Below are positions 12,993-13,236 of a stretch of DNA of 13,236 nucleotides, piece after piece; the first letter of the stretch is position 1, and every line of letters starts with the position of its first letter. The position numbers were made by a program, and so were the translations under genes. The notes below the pieces were generated by a model, which did no database searches, had not been told where the DNA came from, and worked only from the letters and a program-made list of their open reading frames with translations. Source of the DNA: Gammaproteobacteria bacterium (GTDB lineage: Bacteria > Pseudomonadota > Gammaproteobacteria > Eutrophobiales > Eutrophobiaceae). The stretch spans positions 1 through 13,236 of the forward strand of contig JABHFC010000011.1 of NCBI GenBank assembly GCA_018676275.1. Direction: 5' to 3'.

Positions 12993-13236
12993 TTAATGCT
13001 CCAACAAATCCAAAGCATAATCATTACCATCCAATAGGAAAACATGGTCAATAGTTGGCGGTTCACAAGTCTCGCCGTCATATTCGGTAATTAAATCGTC
13101 GCAAGATGGTTTGCAGTCCGGGGTGAAATAGATCGTGATTTTGCCATCTTTATATTCGTTGTCAGATAACAAGGCCATCTCATCTGGACCATCAGCCGCT
13201 ATATATAGCTTTTCGAACTGCTTTTGCAGTTTTTCC
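12993..13236 (-). CDS. C-terminal part of an unrecognised protein (5' end beyond window)
   Basis: The minus-strand frame is open from the window edge to the stop at 12993, giving 80 residues. There is an internal ATG at 13178, but the frame continues upstream of it without a stop (residues EKLQKQFEKLYIAADGPDE), so the true start is probably outside the window. It contains ITIYFTPDCKPSCDDL and a later Cys (GETCEPP), which could bind metal or form a disulfide, and it ends in a hydrophobic-acidic tail (YALDLLEH). I do not recognise a family. It lies 76 bp upstream of the small membrane protein gene in the same direction. Confidence 0.55.
   Translation of the reverse strand, partial: EKLQKQFEKLYIAADGPDEMALLSDNEYKDGKITIYFTPDCKPSCDDLITEYDGETCEPPTIDHVFLLDGNDYALDLLEH

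Noticed and set aside
1..13236. tRNA, rRNA, CRISPR array, riboswitch, integrase or transposase genes
   Set aside because: No cloverleaf-like or spaced-repeat pattern and no such protein was seen on either strand; short RNAs cannot be excluded without a covariance-model search.

Overview
The window (about 43% GC by eye) looks like part of the chromosome of a facultatively or strictly anaerobic proteobacterium that degrades aromatic acids through benzoyl-CoA. A gammaproteobacterium is my best guess, at low confidence. The strongest evidence is a had-dch pair: 6-hydroxycyclohex-1-ene-1-carbonyl-CoA dehydrogenase and cyclohexa-1,5-diene-1-carbonyl-CoA hydratase. Both resemble the Thauera/Azoarcus enzymes that act just after class I benzoyl-CoA reductase. 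No benzoyl-CoA reductase genes and no oah ring hydrolase gene lie inside the window.

Left block (1-5819, minus strand). A FlK-like hotdog thioesterase, a 911-residue molybdopterin oxidoreductase resembling PadB of phenylacetyl-CoA:acceptor oxidoreductase, and a PadC-like four-cluster ferredoxin subunit (C-terminus cut off by the window edge) form a tight operon with junctions of 2 bp and a 4-bp overlap. Upstream lies a 687-residue acyl-CoA synthetase of the ADP-forming type whose N-terminal ATP-grasp part looks shortened. Each of these two transcription units has a perfect FNR/ANR box (TTGAT-N4-ATCAA) near its promoter.

Central block (6124-8552, plus strand). had and dch are followed by a YhbP-like PPOX protein. 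A 61-bp perfect hairpin, with 26-bp arms and REP/MITE-like character, sits at the end of dch and contains its stop codon. Together the left and centre suggest a peripheral-plus-central anaerobic route: phenylacetate (or another aryl acid) to acyl-CoA, oxidation at the alpha carbon to an arylglyoxylate, conversion to benzoyl-CoA, ring reduction, then Dch and Had. Steps not encoded here are assumed to be elsewhere.

Respiratory block (8553-10164, plus strand). A near-perfect FNR box precedes a 64-residue HIG1-domain membrane protein, followed by a secreted di-heme cytochrome c peroxidase/MauG-type protein. Low-oxygen expression is implied.

Right block (10175-13236). A minus-strand operon encodes a SufT/MIP18-type Fe-S maturation protein, a methylmalonyl-CoA-epimerase-like VOC protein that lacks one expected metal ligand, and a small multi-spanning membrane protein. 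Divergent from it are a GNAT acetyltransferase and a cysteine-free Rrf2-family regulator; a 20-bp near-perfect palindrome lies in the divergent gap. The window ends with a small membrane protein and the C-terminal part of an unrecognised protein. I saw no tRNA, rRNA, CRISPR array or transposase gene.
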